Assembly (NCBI GenBank): GCA_964059195.1 | Contig: CAXKWD010000007.1 | Coordinates: 55,031,620-55,095,619 of the forward strand | Length of the DNA: 64,000 nucleotides | Direction of reading: 5' to 3' | DNA from: Ectobius pallidus | Taxonomy: Eukaryota; Arthropoda; Insecta; Blattodea; Ectobiidae | Shown: piece after piece, positions 21,574-32,352 of the stretch | How positions within the stretch are numbered: position 1 is the first letter of the stretch | Layout of the letters: every line of letters starts with the position of its first letter | Position numbers and translations under genes: made by a program | The notes under the pieces: generated by a model | Database searches by the model: none | Told to the model about the DNA's origin: nothing | Seen by the model: only the letters and a program-made list of their open reading frames with translations

Positions 21574-22970
21574 CAGGGCCCGTATTTTAATGACATGTCA
21601 TCCTTTTATTGTTGTTGCATAGACATTGCTAACTTGTAGATAAATCCTAATAATGGCCTCTAGATTATAGAAATGCAATTTTATTAAGTCATTTTTTGTC
21701 ATTTTATGCAATGTTATATTTTAGGGCAATTATTTCAATTTTACATTATTTTGTCATTTTCGTGTCATTTGCTTCCATATGTAGTCATTTTCATGCATTT
21801 ACATTGAGTATATTAACTTTTATACCTCCAATAATCTTCGTATGCTGACAGTAATTTACTGCAATCCAAAATAAGGTAGGATTTACAAGCTTTTTTTTTC
21901 ATGCGGGTAATATTAAAATAAATCACTAGGTTACCATAATGCAACATTTTTGTAGGATCTACTTTAAAACAATTTTCTTACTTCTCTTCTCAAAAGCTAC
22001 AATCAAGAACAAAGAACAGAGTTTTTAGACCTACAACATCCTTTCTCCTTTACAGTTTTTTTAATTACGTACAAATTAGTCTACAACTTTGTGTGTACAA
22101 TAATATTTTTTTATAAATAAAATATCAGTTTTTAGCTCATTCTTTATAATAATTATCAGGACCCGGATTCTAATGACATGTCATCTTTTGATTGATGGTG
22201 CACAGACATTGCCAACTTGTGGATAAATCCTAATCATGGCCTCTAGATTATAGAAATGCATTTTTTCATTTTTTGTCATTTTATGCAATTTTATATTTTT
22301 AGGGCATTTATTTCAATTTTAGGTCATTATTTTGTCATTTGCTTCCTTACTTAGTCATTTTCATGTAGTGTATTAACTTTTTTCGTCGCTGGCGGTGCTG
22401 TCTTTGAAGTGTTGTTTGTTTAATGCAAGAAGAAAAAATTCGGCGTTAAAGTGTTGACATGTCTCAGTCGGAAGCTACGTTCAAAGGAACGCCAAAATTT
22501 TGTATTATATTACTATTGTTATTAGATTGACTTGGCACCAGAGTCTGCCACCTGCTTGGATTTGAGAGTGCAAACTACTGTTTACCCTCAAAAACAAAAT
22601 AACATAATCCGGCAGACCGCAAAAGGATGTGCCGAAGTTTGACTCTAAAGTGCCTCAGTGCCAGTATAAATTTCCGTGAGGAAAGAACAATCACAACATT
22701 ACAGTTATTTAAAGTTTTTACAATTATGTACAAACTAGTCTATAACTTTGTGAGTACAATAATATTTTTTTTATAAATAAAATCAGTTTTTAGGTAATTT
22801 TTATAATTATTAAGACATTTTCTTTAAAATTTAGGGTTATTTTATAGGTCATTTTTAAAACAATTTTAGGTCATCAGAATCCTGATAATTATTGTCATTT
22901 TCTTTAAAATGCAAGGTTATTTTATAGGCCATTTTTCAAACAATTTTAAGTCATCAGAATCCGGGTCCTG
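21574..22970. mobile_element. hAT MITE (outer copy) hosting a copy of its own family
   Basis: The left end is CAGGGCCCGTATTTTAATGA. The right end in reverse complement is CAGGACCCGGATTCTGATGA. The flanks are ATCATTAT (21566-21573) and ATCATTAA (22971-22978), 7 of 8 matching. The interior is rich in TGTCATTTT words. A second element of the same family occupies 22157-22884. Confidence 0.8.
22157..22884. mobile_element. hAT MITE (inner copy)
   Basis: The left end CAGGACCCGGATTCTAATGA matches the outer element's ends. The right end is shortened (AGAATCCTG). ATAATTAT is duplicated exactly at 22149-22156 and 22885-22892. The first 250 bp run parallel to the outer copy's left part, with the shared ACATTGC, AACTTG and GGCCTCTAGATTATAGAAAT blocks. 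Confidence 0.88.
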
Positions 22971-22978
22971 ATCATTAA

Positions 22979-24390
22979 CATAGGTGATACTCGATGTGAT
23001 TATTTTATTTTCCAAAAAGTATGAATGTTAGGACTCATGTTTACTACCGGTAGGCCTATACTTTCTTCCTTATTAACCTCTTAAATATTGAAAGTTTGTT
23101 TACCATTCTGTTCGTTGCTACACGTGACCATGTCTTCCTTCACCCATGGCGAGAGAGGCTATTAGGTATTCGCCGAACGCAAGGATCGAATGTTTGGCAC
23201 TGAATTAATACTAATTTTTATGGTGGATAATTTATGACGAATAAATGCACGTTATTTGTTGTAAGTTGTTGGAAGCCCACAGAATTTGTCAAGACAACAA
23301 ATACTAGGCACACAGATATTACAACTTACCCTTTGCCCGTTATTTCAGCATGTAGTCCTATTGTTTCCTTTCATAAGTCTTTGGGGAATACCGAAAAACA
23401 GAACCAACTATGCAATACAGTACAAATGTGGCATCCAGTGACAGATTGGGCTAAGCCAGAAATAACGGAATCGAGATATTTTGAGATTTGTGTTTGGCTT
23501 TCTAATGAGAGAAAAAATGTCATCTTAACACTTGATTTATTTCTTCTTATCAGAATTTACACATTTCAAAGTGTTTACAAAAATTTACTTCAGACCACAG
23601 TGCCAACTCCTTATCACCTTCTTAAGGTTTTTTTTCGCGGTTTTTCGGTATTTAAAAAAATTTTCAAAACTTTCAAGCGACATATCTCGGTACGTATTTG
23701 GTTTTAAAAAACGTTTAAACAATGCAAATGGTAGGAAATTTAATGTTCTTTAATTTTTGTTATGAAATGTTTTAGGCTATAACGCGTTGTTTAGGAGTTA
23801 AAAGGGGAAAAAAACTACACAAACCCAAAAATGTCGAGGTTTTCGGCTGACCTGAAGTTTGCACAGGGTTCTCGAATTGGAAAGCTTGGATTTTACACCA
23901 CAGAATACCCACATACAACATATTAAAAAATTATTAACTTCGGACCTTTTTCCAGGTAAAAGTACCTGGTGACTGGACTATTACCGCGCCCTGCATATCA
24001 CGTTACTATAATGCTTCCGAGCTGGCTTAGCCACTCTCTCACTGGAGAAACGCCATTCCAATAATTTATAAAAAATGTCTTTCAAGAATAGATAGGGAAG
24101 GAACCCACACAAACCTTTAATATTAGGTTTACAGTTACAAGACTATATGTACTGCACAGAGATGACAATAACACAAATTTGAAAATTTTTGGCTTAGCCC
24201 ACTCTCTCACTGGGATGCCACAAATGCTTTATAAACTAAACACCAAGAACGTCTCTGGGTATCATGACCAGCATGCTTGGGTTCTATGTAACTTAGCTTA
24301 TACATCTACTATACATACATTAATAAGATACTGTATATCTGCTCGTGTACAGAAGTTGACGATTAAGTCTAACCGAGGCGGCTTCAAATC
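22979..24390. other. Unassigned stretch with one 157-codon ORF
   Basis: A plus-strand frame at 23234-23707 (157 codons, ATG start) is the longest open frame in this stretch. It has no motif I recognise, no signal peptide and no splice context. Its C-terminal third is basic and aromatic, as in AT-rich noise. A phrase with GGCTTAGCC-ACTCTCTCACTGG recurs at about 24008 and 24190, a small direct repeat. Confidence 0.35.
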
Positions 24391-24400
24391 CTTCGGGGGT

Positions 24401-24420
24401 CTCTCTCTCTCTCTCCCTCC

Positions 24421-24459
<39 letters not shown>
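24401..24459 (+). repeat. (CT)n microsatellite
   Basis: A long CT dinucleotide run with a few CC interruptions. Confidence 0.9.
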
Positions 24460-24464
<5 letters not shown>

Positions 24465-25090
24465 ACATGAATACTGTTATACAGTATAGGCCTACAGAAG
24501 GTGTATTACTGTGAAATAATTAGCGAAGTTCTTGGTCCTGTGAAATGTTGACATTTTAAGAATGGCGAGGGTTGCCAGATCAGAAACGTAAAACAGTCGT
24601 ACCAACAACTGAAAATAGTCGTACGCTAGTTAAAATCGTCGTATACTTTGCGAATGGTCAGGATGAGGATGAGGATGATGATATAATGATGATGATAATA
24701 ATAATTGCCAAGTGTGATAGCCTACTCTATACAGACATTTTTTCTATAAATGCAAGCTTGGTGGTTAAAATGTGCTATTACATGTTCTATAACGTGCCAT
24801 TGCTCCACTCACGCATGCTGACTTTGCTGTTCACCGCTACTACTCGGAGTTTCTGTTTCTTCTTATTTCAATCCCTCCCAGGCATGGTGTGTAGAAGCAA
24901 CGGAATGGAACATTCGACATCCTCTATGAGCCATAAAAAGCTATATCTTGCGTTTTCTGAGGGAATAGTTTGAGTGTGATAAGTTGTTCTTCCTCATTTC
25001 AAGTTATATGTAGGCCTACATATTATACAAGCCCTAGAGTTTGAAAATCGAAAGTCCTTCATAAGTTAATTTCAGATTACAAAATAAAAA

Positions 25091-25119
25091 CCCGGGCGAC
25101 GCCGGGCCTTTTAAGCTAG
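25091..25119 (+). mobile_element. Possible Helitron 3' terminus
   Basis: A GC hairpin CCCGGGCGACGCCGGG sits in AT-rich DNA. CTTTTAAG follows, then CTAG immediately before T. Helitrons end in a short hairpin followed by CTRR and insert before T. The 5' TC end was not located, so the element is undefined. Confidence 0.35.
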
Positions 25120-25332
25120 TAATAAAATATTAATAAATTACAAACCATAAGGAAGTAAGATTTCTAAATATTATTTAAAGAAAAGTATAGTCACTTTTGA
25201 TATGCACATGTCAACATATAGGCCTACTATTAATAATAACAATGATATGATTATTATGTTTGGTCAAAATAAAACAAAAACAATACCGGCCCGTAAAGGT
25301 CTGCAAGAAATAAAGGGACTTAGTTTTATTTT

Positions 25333-25540
25333 TGTCCGCCTCCGGCGGCCCGGGTTCGATTCCCGGCCGGGTCGGAAAATTTTCAGTAGTGAAAAATTCC
25401 TTTCCCGGGTTCAGGACTGGGTGTGTGTCTGTCCTTAGGTTTAAGTAGGTATGGGACTGGCGCACCCCGGTAACAAATACGCTGAGAATATCCCCTTACG
25501 GGATCACCAGGGGTCGCTCGCGAACCTGAGGAATAACTTT
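25333..25540 (+). mobile_element. tRNA-derived SINE (family C), TSD 13 bp
   Basis: TTAGTTTTATTTT is duplicated exactly at 25320-25332 and 25541-25553. The head keeps the B box GGTTCGATTCCC. A GGGTTCAGGACTGGGTGT block is shared with the SINE at 48134-48397. The A box is missing, consistent with 5' truncation. It is inserted in the hAT at 24567-25792. Confidence 0.85.
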
Positions 25541-25834
25541 TTAGTTTTATTTTATAATTTGACAATGGCTATTATAACATTCCGCCATGCATTTAGCAAC
25601 ATGTAGGCAACTATGAAAAAACAAAAACTTAATGTTTATCCAAATTGAAAGTTTACAGTAGATTGCTAAAAAATATACAGAAAATGATAGTATAAAATTA
25701 TATTAAAAATAGTCTTATGAATCGGCATACGACACATGGCTGTGTCGTACGTCGTACAAATCTGTGAAATAGTCGTACGTATGGCAACACTGGAATGGCC
25801 TCTTCATTGTGACAATATGGTTATCAAACCAGAC

Positions 25835-25925
25835 CGTTAAACTGAGTGAGACTGCCGAAATGTTAACGTCTTGGATTCGTATTCTGGAAGTCCCAGGTTC
25901 AAATCCCGGAGCCGCCCAATATGAT
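25835..25925 (+). mobile_element. tRNA-like SINE head
   Basis: An A-box-like GTTAACGTC region and B box GGTTCAAATCCC are present at tRNA-like spacing, followed by a T-rich tract. It differs from SINE families A, B and C. It could be a decayed tRNA copy. Confidence 0.5.
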
Positions 25926-26044
25926 ATGGATTTTTTTATTTTATTTTTTTATGCAAGTGTGCAATTGCCAAGATATCACAAATCTGTATTACTGCTGATT
26001 GCTGGACGATTTTAATCTGATTTAAAAAAATCGGGTGCGTGGAA

Positions 26045-26790
26045 CGCCACGCGACAGAAGTGAAACTTATTTTTTTTAATTTTCGATTTGTCCAGTTTGG
26101 ATTATTGGACTTTTCAATTTTGGATTGTTGGGCTTTTTAAATTTTTTAATTTTGGATCAATGATTTTTTTATTTTTTTGGATTTTTCAAGTATGGATTTT
26201 CGATTTTTTAATTTTGGATTACTGTAGGCCTATTACATTTTAAAATGGTGGATTTTCGATTGTTTAATTTTGGCTTTAAATTTTTAAATTTTGGATATTT
26301 GGATTTTATAATTTTAGTTTTTTCATTTTTTAAATTTTGGATCAAAAAATTTTATTAATTTTGAACATTTGAATTTTTTAATTTTTAAATTTTGGATCTA
26401 AGAATTTTTCATTTTTTAGGTTTTTTTAATTTTGGATTTCCAGATTTTTAAATGTTAGATTTTCGATTTTTTAATTTTGGATTTTTTACTTTTAATTTTT
26501 TTTATTGCTCGAAGCAGTAATAGCCCCCACTCAATGCCTGATACCTTTCCTCCGCGCGCTCCCGTATTTTTTTTTTAAATTTTTTTGATTTTTTAGTTTT
26601 GGCTTTATAAATTTTGGTTTTTTATATTTTTAAATTTGGATTTTTGAACTGTTTTAATTTTAATTTTTGGATTTTTTTCATTTTGGATTTTTGCACTTTT
26701 TAAATTTTGGATTTTTGAACTTTTTTCATTTTAGATTTTTGGTTTCTTGAATTTTGGATTTTAAATTTATTTTTATTTCAGTAAGTTGAT
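26045..26790 (+). repeat. Degenerate T/G-rich low-complexity array
   Basis: About 750 bp of degenerate words built from ATTTTGGATTTTT, TTTTTAAATTTTGG and GATTTTTGAA. The plus strand is almost free of C, apart from a short patch at 26520-26565 that contains ordinary sequence. The unit length is irregular (roughly 15-30 bp). No coding capacity. Confidence 0.8.
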
Positions 26791-26912
26791 TGTTTTCTGT
26801 GCAGTCCGTCACATCCCCGCTACTTTCGTGACGATTTTGTTCGTAACGCAACTTTGGGTTATGTAACACGTTATATAATATATAGTGTGTTATATATGTG
26901 GACCCTAGAAGA

Positions 26913-28003
26913 CAAGGGGTCTAAGTGACATTTTTAAAAAAATTGAGTTAGATACGAAATATGGTAGTAAAAATGCCATTCTTTTGAGTGGTAAAGAGAT
27001 TCAAGTGGATTTATTGACAGGTGCTGCTCCCTAATGGAGAGCCCCTATACCAACTAGCAAATGTAGTTCATTACTTGGAGTTCAAGGGGTCTAGGTGCCA
27101 CTTGGATCCCTTTACATCTAACCAAACTTGCATTGTGACTACTGAAAATGGATAACCAAGAGCTTGGATCTTCAATGCAAAACTCCATCAATGGTGACAG
27201 TGCCAACCTTTCTGATTCAGGTAAGTAAATACTAAAAACTTTGATATTATTTAACCTTTTAGCATTTTAAAATAAAATAATGATTAATAGATACAAAAAT
27301 TAAAATGTAATAGTAAACCGAGGAATGCAAGTTCTTCATTTCAAAAAGTCGTGTATGAATTATCAATGGTGGCACCCAGATCAGGTAGGCTTCCTACTCA
27401 ACTTCCAGTTCTTCAGCCAGCAGGAATAAAACCTAAACTTAAGAAGAAAAAATATGAAAATCTTATGGAACTTCTCCAGTTTGTCCCTCCTATCTACCAT
27501 CAATTCTATATTGACCTGCCACATAGTGGAACCATGGAAGCAACACCAGTAGTTGAAGAAGGAGAGGAATGTGAACCAGACAACTTTTATGACACTGACG
27601 CTGATGATTAGATTGTGTTACTTAGAAAAAGTTTTCAATTAACAATAAAATTGTTAAAGTGTGTTCATTCTTTCATACTTTTGTATCAATAAAACCAATT
27701 TGTATCCTATGATGTAACAACTGCAGTTTTTTACTCTCCCTTTTGCTCAGGGGTCAAGGGAACTAAGTGATGCCTTTTTGAAAGTCAAGGGGGCTAAGTG
27801 CAAACATGAGTTTAAAAAAAAATTATAAAATGCCTAAAACTAAAAGTACTAAAAAAAGTTACAACTGATATTGAAAATCAAAGACCTGATTGAAATTTTA
27901 GAATAAAAAAATAAAATTAATTTTTCAATTCCACATAAAAATACTTCTTCAAACTTTAACTGTGATTTACTCAGAATGAGAAAAATGTCACTTAGACCCC
28001 TTG
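26913..28003 (+). mobile_element. TIR unit carrying a two-exon mini-gene and an 18-bp motif array
   Basis: Perfect 18-bp inverted ends CAAGGGGTCTAAGTGACA (26913-26930, and 27986-28003 on minus) extend to 23 bp with a T run. Variants of the motif recur in direct orientation at 27083, 27755 and 27786. No clear TSD was identified. A mariner-type TIR word begins immediately after the right end. The layout resembles a non-autonomous DNA transposon that kept a short spliced gene. Confidence 0.65.
27148..27611 (+). CDS. Candidate spliced gene, 111 aa, function unknown
   Basis: Exon 1 (27148-27220) starts at ATG and ends CAG before a GTAAGT donor. Exon 2 (27349-27611) follows an AG acceptor. The joined length is 336 bp and in frame, and exon 2 is open to a TAG stop. 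AATAAA signals lie at 27644 and about 27688. The product begins MDNQELGSSMQNS, has a basic stretch (GIKPKLKKKKYENLMEL) and an aromatic block VPPIYHQFYIDLP, and ends in an acidic tail (EEGEECEPDN, DTDADD). I recognise no family. Its position inside inverted ends suggests it is the first and last exon of a larger transposon gene with the middle deleted. The splice choice is inferred from frame and consensus. Confidence 0.5.
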
Positions 28004-28120
28004 CGTCCAGAAAGTAATTTCAGCTGGGAACTTCTGTGGGAGACTCATAGGCGTAACCAGGCCGACCATATGGAGGGGGTTATAACATCCGGTATTCCAT
28101 ACCCCCCAGGGAGAGGTGGG

Positions 28121-28242
28121 TCCGGGGGTCCTCCCCCGGAAAGTTTTAAAAATTAAGATGCAAAATAACGAGTTTTAAGCTTCCGGGGGTCCTCCCTCGG
28201 AAAAATTTAAAAATTAAGACGCAAAATTACGAGTTTTAAGCT
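28121..28242 (+). repeat. 61-bp tandem duplication
   Basis: TCCGGGGGTCCTCC starts at 28121 and again at 28182. The two units differ at a handful of positions. Confidence 0.85.
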
Positions 28243-28329
28243 TCCCACGCTTTATACTTGTATTAAGTAATTTATGGGCAGACTTTAAAAAATTATACAA
28301 TTTTCCTTTTTTTAATCAGATCTTTTCCT

Positions 28330-28480
28330 ACACCTCAAGAAATGACAGAGAATGAAAGAGGCAGAGATGGTCACAAAGTGGTTCAAATCCCAGGCGGCAG
28401 ACTTCCACGATACAAGCATTAAAAAGTTAGTCACACGATATAGAAAATGCCCCAATTCCGGTGGCGAATCTGTTGAAAAA
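28330..28480 (+). pseudogene. Mariner transposase C-terminal relic
   Basis: The frame reads WFKSQAADFHDTSIKKL then VTRYRKCPNSGGESVEKQ. Mariner transposases end in W-SQ-A-FY--GI-KLV-RW-KC---G-YVEK, so about 45 codons of the C-terminus are recognisable, with the usual stop after VEK read through. The catalytic D-D-D region is absent. The right TIR follows within 100 bp, as in intact mariners. Confidence 0.75.
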
Positions 28481-29113
28481 CAGCTGAACACTTGCTGTAC
28501 CTGTTGCAGTAAATATTTTCATGAAACTGTTTTGTTTCTGTAAACGGTTTCAGGGAAACTTACTTTCTGGACGCACCTCGTATATACTTTGTATCAGTGT
28601 TTTTTCAACCTCTTTCATGACACGACCCCCCCCCCTAGTATCAAAAAATATTTCGCGACCCCCCAACCCCTTTTTCCATGTATGTTAAAAATATGTAATA
28701 CTTACTACAATTTTAGGCGTTTGCGTTATTTGCGCCATCTGTTGGTAACACTAGGAACTAGTGCAGGTTCCGGATGTTAGCAACAGAAGGCGCTGGTAGT
28801 CCACGAAAGATCCACAAGTTTCGAGACGTTTCTTTACGCTTCGAGATAATTCTCGCTAGAATGCGCTGGCCTATAAATACGGCGGTCAACCGCGGCCATG
28901 GCAGTTTGATGCAAGACAGCGAAGGAAGTCGAATCAGAAGCAATCCCGATAAGTGAAAACGATTCAGAAGTGTAAATTCGGTGTTATGTGGACTGTAAGG
29001 TGCCTTGGAGTTGGAGTAATTATAGACTGATTTGTGAGCGTAAGTCACGCGTGGTCATGTCTGCTGTTTAGTTGTTTTACGGTACGTATTTATTTGAGTT
29101 GTTATAATTGAAA

Positions 29114-29338
29114 ATGGATAAATTCCTGAAAAGATCATCAGAACCATCAACGTCTAGCGGGAGTAGTGGAATAAAGAAAAAACGTCTTTATGACGACAAT
29201 TATTTAAAATTTGGGTTTACTGTGATTGACAGTAAACCGCAGTGCGTAATTTGCTTTGAAATTTTGTCAAGAGAAAGCATGAAGCCATCGAAGTTGGTAC
29301 GCCACCTAAACACAAAACGTCCTAATGAAAAAAAATAA
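29114..29338 (+). pseudogene. hAT transposase N-terminal segment (BED-type finger)
   Basis: ATG at 29114 opens MDKFLKRSSEPSTSSGSSG, a serine-rich lead, then a zinc-finger-like block FGFTVIDSKPQCVICFEILS and KPSKLVRHLNTKRP. The last part of a BED finger normally has paired His residues; one lies in RHLNTK, while the second expected His is replaced near RPNE. The frame ends at 29338 because of one extra A in an A-run. A second break, a TGA near 29361, separates it from the catalytic frame at 29403. Together they encoded one protein in the ancestor. Confidence 0.75.
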
Positions 29339-29402
29339 ACCCGTGGAATTTTTTGAGTGAAAATTAAAAGCTCTTGAACATCAAAAAACTGCTATAGGAC
29401 AA

Positions 29403-30950
29403 ATGTCCAACCTAAATGAGAAAGCGTTGCTCGCTAGTTATCGAGTAGCTTTTCGTGTGGCTAAAGCAGGGAAATCTCACAGTATTGCCGAAAATTTGAT
29501 TTTACCAGCGGCTTTAGATATAGCAGAGATTATGTTTGGCAAGCAAGATGTCGAAAAGCTCAAAAGTATACCTCTCTCTGACAATACCATTCAACGCAGG
29601 ATAAGCAATATGGCGTCTGATGTTCGTGATCAAGTCATAGAAAAAATAAAGAAAAGTTCTTTTGTATCCTTGCAATTTGATGAATCAACGGATATTGCGG
29701 GTTGTGCGCAATTTGTAGCTTTTGTGCGTTTTGAATCCAATGAAATAATAATGGAAGAAATACTATTTTGCAAGGCACTTCCCAAAAATACTACAGGTCA
29801 ATGCTTGCATGACATGTTCCTTGAAGCTACGCAAGATATGAATATCGATTGGGCACAAAAATGCATTGCTATTTGTAGTGACGGAGCAAAAGCCATGACT
29901 GGTGCGAAGAGTGGAATTATTGCTAGACTGAAAGAACAGATGCCAAACGCTTGTTGGATGCATTGCTTTCTCCATCGCCAAGCTCTTGCAGCCAAATCCT
30001 TACCGCAAGAATACAGTCAAGTTCTTAATATTATTATTAACATTGTAAATTCTATTAAAGGAAAAGCGTTGCAGACTAGATTGTTTCGAATCATTTGTGA
30101 AGATATGGGGACACTACACCGCAATTTGCTTTACCATACAGAGGTTAGGTGGTTATCAAAAGTCAAAGTACTGACCAGAGTTATGGAACTTCGCGCTGAA
30201 CTATTGGTATATTTACAGCAAGCCAAGTCACATTACTCTGAATTCATTTCTGACCCGGAATTCCTTTTAAAATTGGCTTTTCTTTCTGACTTATTTGAAC
30301 ATTTAAATAACTTGAATAAAAGTCTTCAAGGGCGTGATGAAAATGTCATTACAGCAAAAGACAAACTCCATGGCTTTATAAAAAAAATTGAATTGTGGTC
30401 ATCATCTATAAATCAAAACAACTTTGATTCATTTTCGTCCACACAGTCTTTCATTGAAGAAGTCGGAAGCGAGATCAACATCAACTCATATATATCTGGT
30501 ATGAAAATGGTGTTACATAATTTGAAGAAAGAATTGTGTCATTACTTCTCACTACAAGAGATATCGGATAACACTGGGCAAAGATGGATCTTAAATCCGT
30601 TTTTAAATGCAGCTATAAACGAGGCAAATTTAGCAACTAAGCTCAAAGAGAATCTGCTGGAACTATCTGCCGATGGGATGTTACACTTGGAATTCAAGTT
30701 TGAAAATTTGGATACGTTTTGGTTAAAAAGAAGAACAGAATACCCGGAATTAACAACCGAGGCTTTGAAGTGTTTGATTCCATTTTCTACCTCGTACTTG
30801 TGCGAGTTGGCATTTTCCTCAATGGCGCGAATAAAATGTAAACTAAGAAATCGCTTAAATTTGGAAAACGATTTAATACTTAATGTGGCAAAAACGGATC
30901 CACGATGGGAGAAATTAATTGAACAAACTCAAGCGCAACCTTCACATTAA
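29403..30950 (+). pseudogene. hAT transposase catalytic region, 515 codons open (ZBED5/FAM200-like)
   Basis: The protein contains FDESTD with the first catalytic Asp near residue 93. CSDGAKAMTGAKSG carries the second Asp near 160. A conserved CWMHCFLHRQAL block and the LSKVKVLTRVMEL helix follow. The C-terminal dimerisation domain is PFSTSYLCELAFSSMARIK then RNRLN. This order matches hAT transposases domesticated in vertebrates as ZBED5/FAM200-type proteins. The frame is uninterrupted, so decay is recent, but the DNA-binding N-terminus is cut off by a frameshift and a stop upstream. An intact copy elsewhere in the genome could still act on these ends. Confidence 0.9.
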
Positions 30951-31599
30951 AATGAACGATTACTCGAAGGTTTTATTTCTTGTTAATGAGTTTGTGTAAA
31001 TAACATAAAGAGTATCATTTTGCGTTAACAATACATACTGCTATTTAAGATAATCAAGCACAGATGTAATCATTTTCTATTTAAACACATTTTTAATATA
31101 TATTTTTTTGTAATAACATGTTTTAAACTAGCATTTTTCTGACTTGTATGATTGATTATATGGCAATTTTGTTAAATATAATAATTTTAACTCTTATCGA
31201 CTTTTTATTTAAGTCTCACAAATTATATGTTGTATAAAAAAAACTGAAGTTTTCTCGAGCTCTCGCGACCCCCCTACAGAGGCTCCGCGACCCCCCAGGG
31301 GGTCGCGACCCACAGGTTGAAAAACACTGCTTTATATTAACTGTACAGTGACTCAAATAAAAAACGTCGAGACTCGTATGCAGTTAAAATTAAAGTTTTA
31401 ACGCTTTAGTTCACAAGTTTCCTATAAAAGACATAAAATACAGGTCATCCTCGGAACATATGAAGCCAAGCGACCGGCAGGGAAAAATGAACAACGCGAA
31501 AAGCGCAACACACGATATTCAACTTACTTTAATGTCATAATTCATTTTCCATTGTGTCATGGCGCCACACACACAGAAAGTTGAGAGAAAGTGTAGTTA

Positions 31600-32040
31600 G
31601 GGCTGTAATTGACATGCTGGGACTGGATGTCTCAGGAAGGGGGTGGCACGCTCCACCGAATTAGTGGTCGGTTTCTACAGAGGTATATGCTTGTTTACGC
31701 CAGGATTCGTTTTCCTGATGGAAACCTTCAGTTCCTATAGGATAACAGTCCAATCCACACTGCTCGGTCGTTCAAACCTGGTTCGCTGAAAGACCATATA
31801 TCGAGATGATAGACTTTCCAGCGCGTTCCCCAGATTTAAATCCTACTGAGAATGTGTGGGCGGAAGTAAAGAAGCATATGAGAAGGAACTGGCCGAACAC
31901 ACCTTCAGCTTCTGAAGCAGAACTGTGGGAACTAATTCAAACTGCTTGGGACGCTGTGGCAGACAAGGATAATTATTTTCTAAACCTGTGGATGGGCTTC
32001 CTACTGAGCGTGTGGTTCCTTTTTTCTTTCTTTCTTGTTC
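31600..32040 (+). pseudogene. Tc1-family transposase relic
   Basis: Frames give RYMLVYARIRFPDGNLQFL, DNSPIHTARS (second catalytic Asp region) and, after a frameshift near 31770-31800, MIDFPARSPDLNPTENVWAE. The last is the PDLNP-ENVW block that carries the third acidic residue (Glu) in Tc1 transposases. The spacing fits a DD34E-type core, but the frameshift prevents exact counting. The N-terminal DNA-binding domain and first Asp are missing. The frame ends in a hydrophobic non-homologous tail. Confidence 0.8.
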
Positions 32041-32282
32041 CACTTATTCTTATTTAAGTTCGTTATTATGTTTCATTATGTTATCTTCTATTCTATTTTC
32101 AGTACGTTTCTTATTATTTTATGCCACAAATACGCATCTGTTGTAAAATCATATTTTCTTTCTTGCTTTCTTTTGTGTGTCCAAAATTCGACACAAATAA
32201 TGATAATTCATTAGAGGTAATTAGTAGTTTATTCCAGTCATTGCCGCGTTTGAAAAAATAAACATAAATTTTAAAAAAAATT

Positions 32283-32352
32283 ATACAAGAACCCACTAAC
32301 GATCGAACCCTGGTCCCACACGTTCAATTCCGATGTCCTGACCAGTACGCTA
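32283..32352 (-). mobile_element. tRNA-like fragment inside the Tc1-like element
   Basis: The minus strand has a B-box-like GGTTCGATCG and an upstream A-box-like TAGCGTACTGGT. It is likely a short SINE remnant or tRNA pseudogene. Confidence 0.45.

Larger units (their letters stand above)
24567..25792. mobile_element. hAT element with nested SINE and possible Helitron end
   Basis: The right end in reverse complement is CAGTGTTGCCATACG. The left end is AGGGTTGCCAGATC with the first base changed or lost. GAATGGC plus one variable base flanks both sides (24560-24567 and 25793-25800). Both subterminal regions contain repeated GTCGTAC words. No transposase is seen. A SINE lies at 25333-25540 and a Helitron-like terminus near 25120. 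Confidence 0.75.
28004..28586 (+). mobile_element. Mariner relic with both terminal words
   Basis: GCGTCCAGAAAGTAA at the left (28003-28017) and its inverted form TTACTTTCTGGACGC at the right (about 28559-28573, TA-rich flank) are typical mariner TIR words. Between them lie a 61-bp tandem duplication and the last part of the transposase. The 5' two thirds of the gene have been lost or replaced. Confidence 0.65.
28595..31329 (+). mobile_element. Near-complete hAT (Charlie/Buster-like) element
   Basis: The ends CAGTGTTTTTTCAACC and, in reverse complement, CAGTGTTTTTCAACCTGTGG followed by GTCGCGACCC are the classical Charlie-type hAT TIR. Flanks CTTTGTAT (28587-28594) and CTTTATAT (31330-31337) match at 7 of 8. 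The 2735-bp element carries a BED-type zinc-finger segment and a 515-codon transposase frame separated by two disabling changes. It lies 8 bp from the mariner relic. Confidence 0.9.

Noticed and set aside
28121..28242. CRISPR-like or satellite array
   Set aside because: Only two adjacent units, no spacers, eukaryotic context.
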